In this document: in pieces, positions 5,396 to 6,149 of the stretch
How the letters are laid out: each line of letters begins with the position of its first letter
How positions within the stretch are numbered: position 1 is the stretch's first letter
Assembly (NCBI GenBank): GCA_027051265.1
Contig: JALTZH010000027.1
Coordinates: 1-6,149, forward strand
Length of the DNA: 6,149 bases
Origin: an archaeon
Lineage (GTDB): Archaea > Hydrothermarchaeota > Hydrothermarchaeia > JALTZZ01 > JALUTC01
Direction: 5' to 3'
The notes under the pieces: generated by a model
Databases searched by the model: none
What the model saw: only the letters and a program-made list of their open reading frames with translations
What the model was told of the DNA's origin: nothing
Program-made: the position numbers and the translations under genes

Positions 5396-6149
5396 ATGTC
5401 GTACAGTATCCATGAATCAGTTAAAGAAATGTATAAAATTGTTAAAGAAGAGAATTTAAAGAGCGTTTTCGATAGGTATGAGATGCAAAAGTCAAAATGT
5501 ACTTTCTGCCTTCAAGGTTTAAGTTGTCAACTATGTAGCATGGGGCCATGTAGAATAACAAAACATTCAGAACTAGGTGCCTGTGGTATAGATGCGGATG
5601 CGATGGCGATGAGAAATATGCTGCATAGACATATCATGGGAGCATCCGCATATACGCATCATGCAATAGAAGCTGTTAAAACACTTAAAGCTGTAGCTGA
5701 AGATAGAACAAATGCATTCGAAATAAAAGATAAGGATAAACTGATATGGTTTGCAAAAAAACTGGGAATTGATATAAATAAAGATATAAAAAGAATAGCT
5801 TCAGAAGTTGCAGACTTTGTATGGAATGATCTTCATAGAGATTCTTTGGAGGAAAGCAAGCTTGTAGAAATTTTTGCTCCAAAAAAAAGAATTGAAATAT
5901 GGAAAAAACTCGGTATTTTTCCGGGAGGTGTTCTTCATGAAATATTAGATTCAGCAACTTCTGCGATGACAAATATAGATACGAATTATGTATCGCTAGC
6001 AAAGAAGGGGATGCGATTAGCGATTGCAACCTGTTTAGCAAGTCAATTATCATTAGAGATAATACAGGATATACTTTTCGGAACTCCTACTCCACATGAA
6101 GCTACTGTTGATATGGGAATAATAGATCCAGCATATGTTAACATCGTAG
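5396..6149 (+). CDS. cooS: Ni-Fe carbon monoxide dehydrogenase catalytic subunit CooS (N-terminal part, cut by window edge)
   Basis: CooS catalyses CO + H2O to CO2 + 2 H+ + 2 electrons, reversibly, as a homodimer. An ATG at 5396 opens 251 codons that run off the right edge without a stop; full proteins have about 630 residues. DRYEMQ (26-31), MGPCRIT (49-55), ACGIDADAMAMRN (62-74) and the ending DMGIIDPAYVNIV (239-251) match the family. B-cluster cysteines should be C44, C47, C52 and C63. The D cluster, which bridges the two subunits, would use C35 and C38 (CTFC): the usual second D-cluster cysteine is S43, and the CX7C spacing is replaced by CX2C. The block that is usually HSDHG reads YTHHA at 86-90. 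The window ends just before the VHGH motif that supplies the first C-cluster ligand, so the Ni-Fe-S active-site residues cannot be checked. The start is supported by its position just ahead of the conserved helix and a TATA-like sequence 26 bases upstream. Whether it works with a ferredoxin CooF, a hydrogenase or acetyl-CoA synthase depends on genes beyond the edge. Confidence 0.93.
   Translation, partial: MSYSIHESVKEMYKIVKEENLKSVFDRYEMQKSKCTFCLQGLSCQLCSMGPCRITKHSELGACGIDADAMAMRNMLHRHIMGASAYTHHAIEAVKTLKAVAEDRTNAFEIKDKDKLIWFAKKLGIDINKDIKRIASEVADFVWNDLHRDSLEESKLVEIFAPKKRIEIWKKLGIFPGGVLHEILDSATSAMTNIDTNYVSLAKKGMRLAIATCLASQLSLEIIQDILFGTPTPHEATVDMGIIDPAYVNIV

Noticed and set aside
5685-6053. 122-residue open frame on the minus strand
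   Set aside because: It is antisense to cooS, whose plus-strand translation matches the family throughout; the leucine- and phenylalanine-rich product is a shadow.

Overview
The window comes from an AT-rich archaeal chromosome. The archaeal assignment rests on an archaeal-type wyosine-base enzyme (Taw1/TYW1, found only in Archaea and Eukarya), an archaeal-type mevalonate kinase for isoprenoid lipids, an archaeal-type TruA, TATA-like boxes close to start codons, and the tail of a CRISPR array whose repeats end in the ATTGAAAG handle common in archaea. I cannot name the lineage.

Layout from left to right: the distal end of a CRISPR array (1-164, three 28-base repeats, two 40-base spacers) followed by a decayed repeat remnant (about 176-203); truA, tRNA pseudouridine synthase (220-1011, +); a fused trehalose-6-phosphate synthase/phosphatase (1036-3213, -); taw1, tRNA 4-demethylwyosine synthase (3330-4274, +); mvk, mevalonate kinase starting at TTG (4280-5209, -); a 186-base divergent intergenic region with a strong GC-containing palindrome (5332-5359); and the first 251 codons of cooS, nickel carbon monoxide dehydrogenase (5396 to the right edge, +). 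The last gene has no stop codon in the window.

The five genes strictly alternate strand, so each is probably transcribed alone. There are two convergent pairs (gaps of 24 and 5 bases) and two divergent pairs (gaps of 116 and 186 bases). Functionally the genes are unrelated: two modify tRNA (TruA in the anticodon arm, Taw1 at G37 of tRNA-Phe), one makes a compatible solute, one acts in lipid precursor synthesis, and one oxidises CO or reduces CO2.

Most of the window is ordinary. The points worth a second look are the unusual iron-sulfur ligand pattern at the N-terminus of the CO dehydrogenase, the nested palindrome just upstream of its start, and the decay of the CRISPR array directly into the truA promoter region. 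I found no convincing undescribed multi-gene system here.
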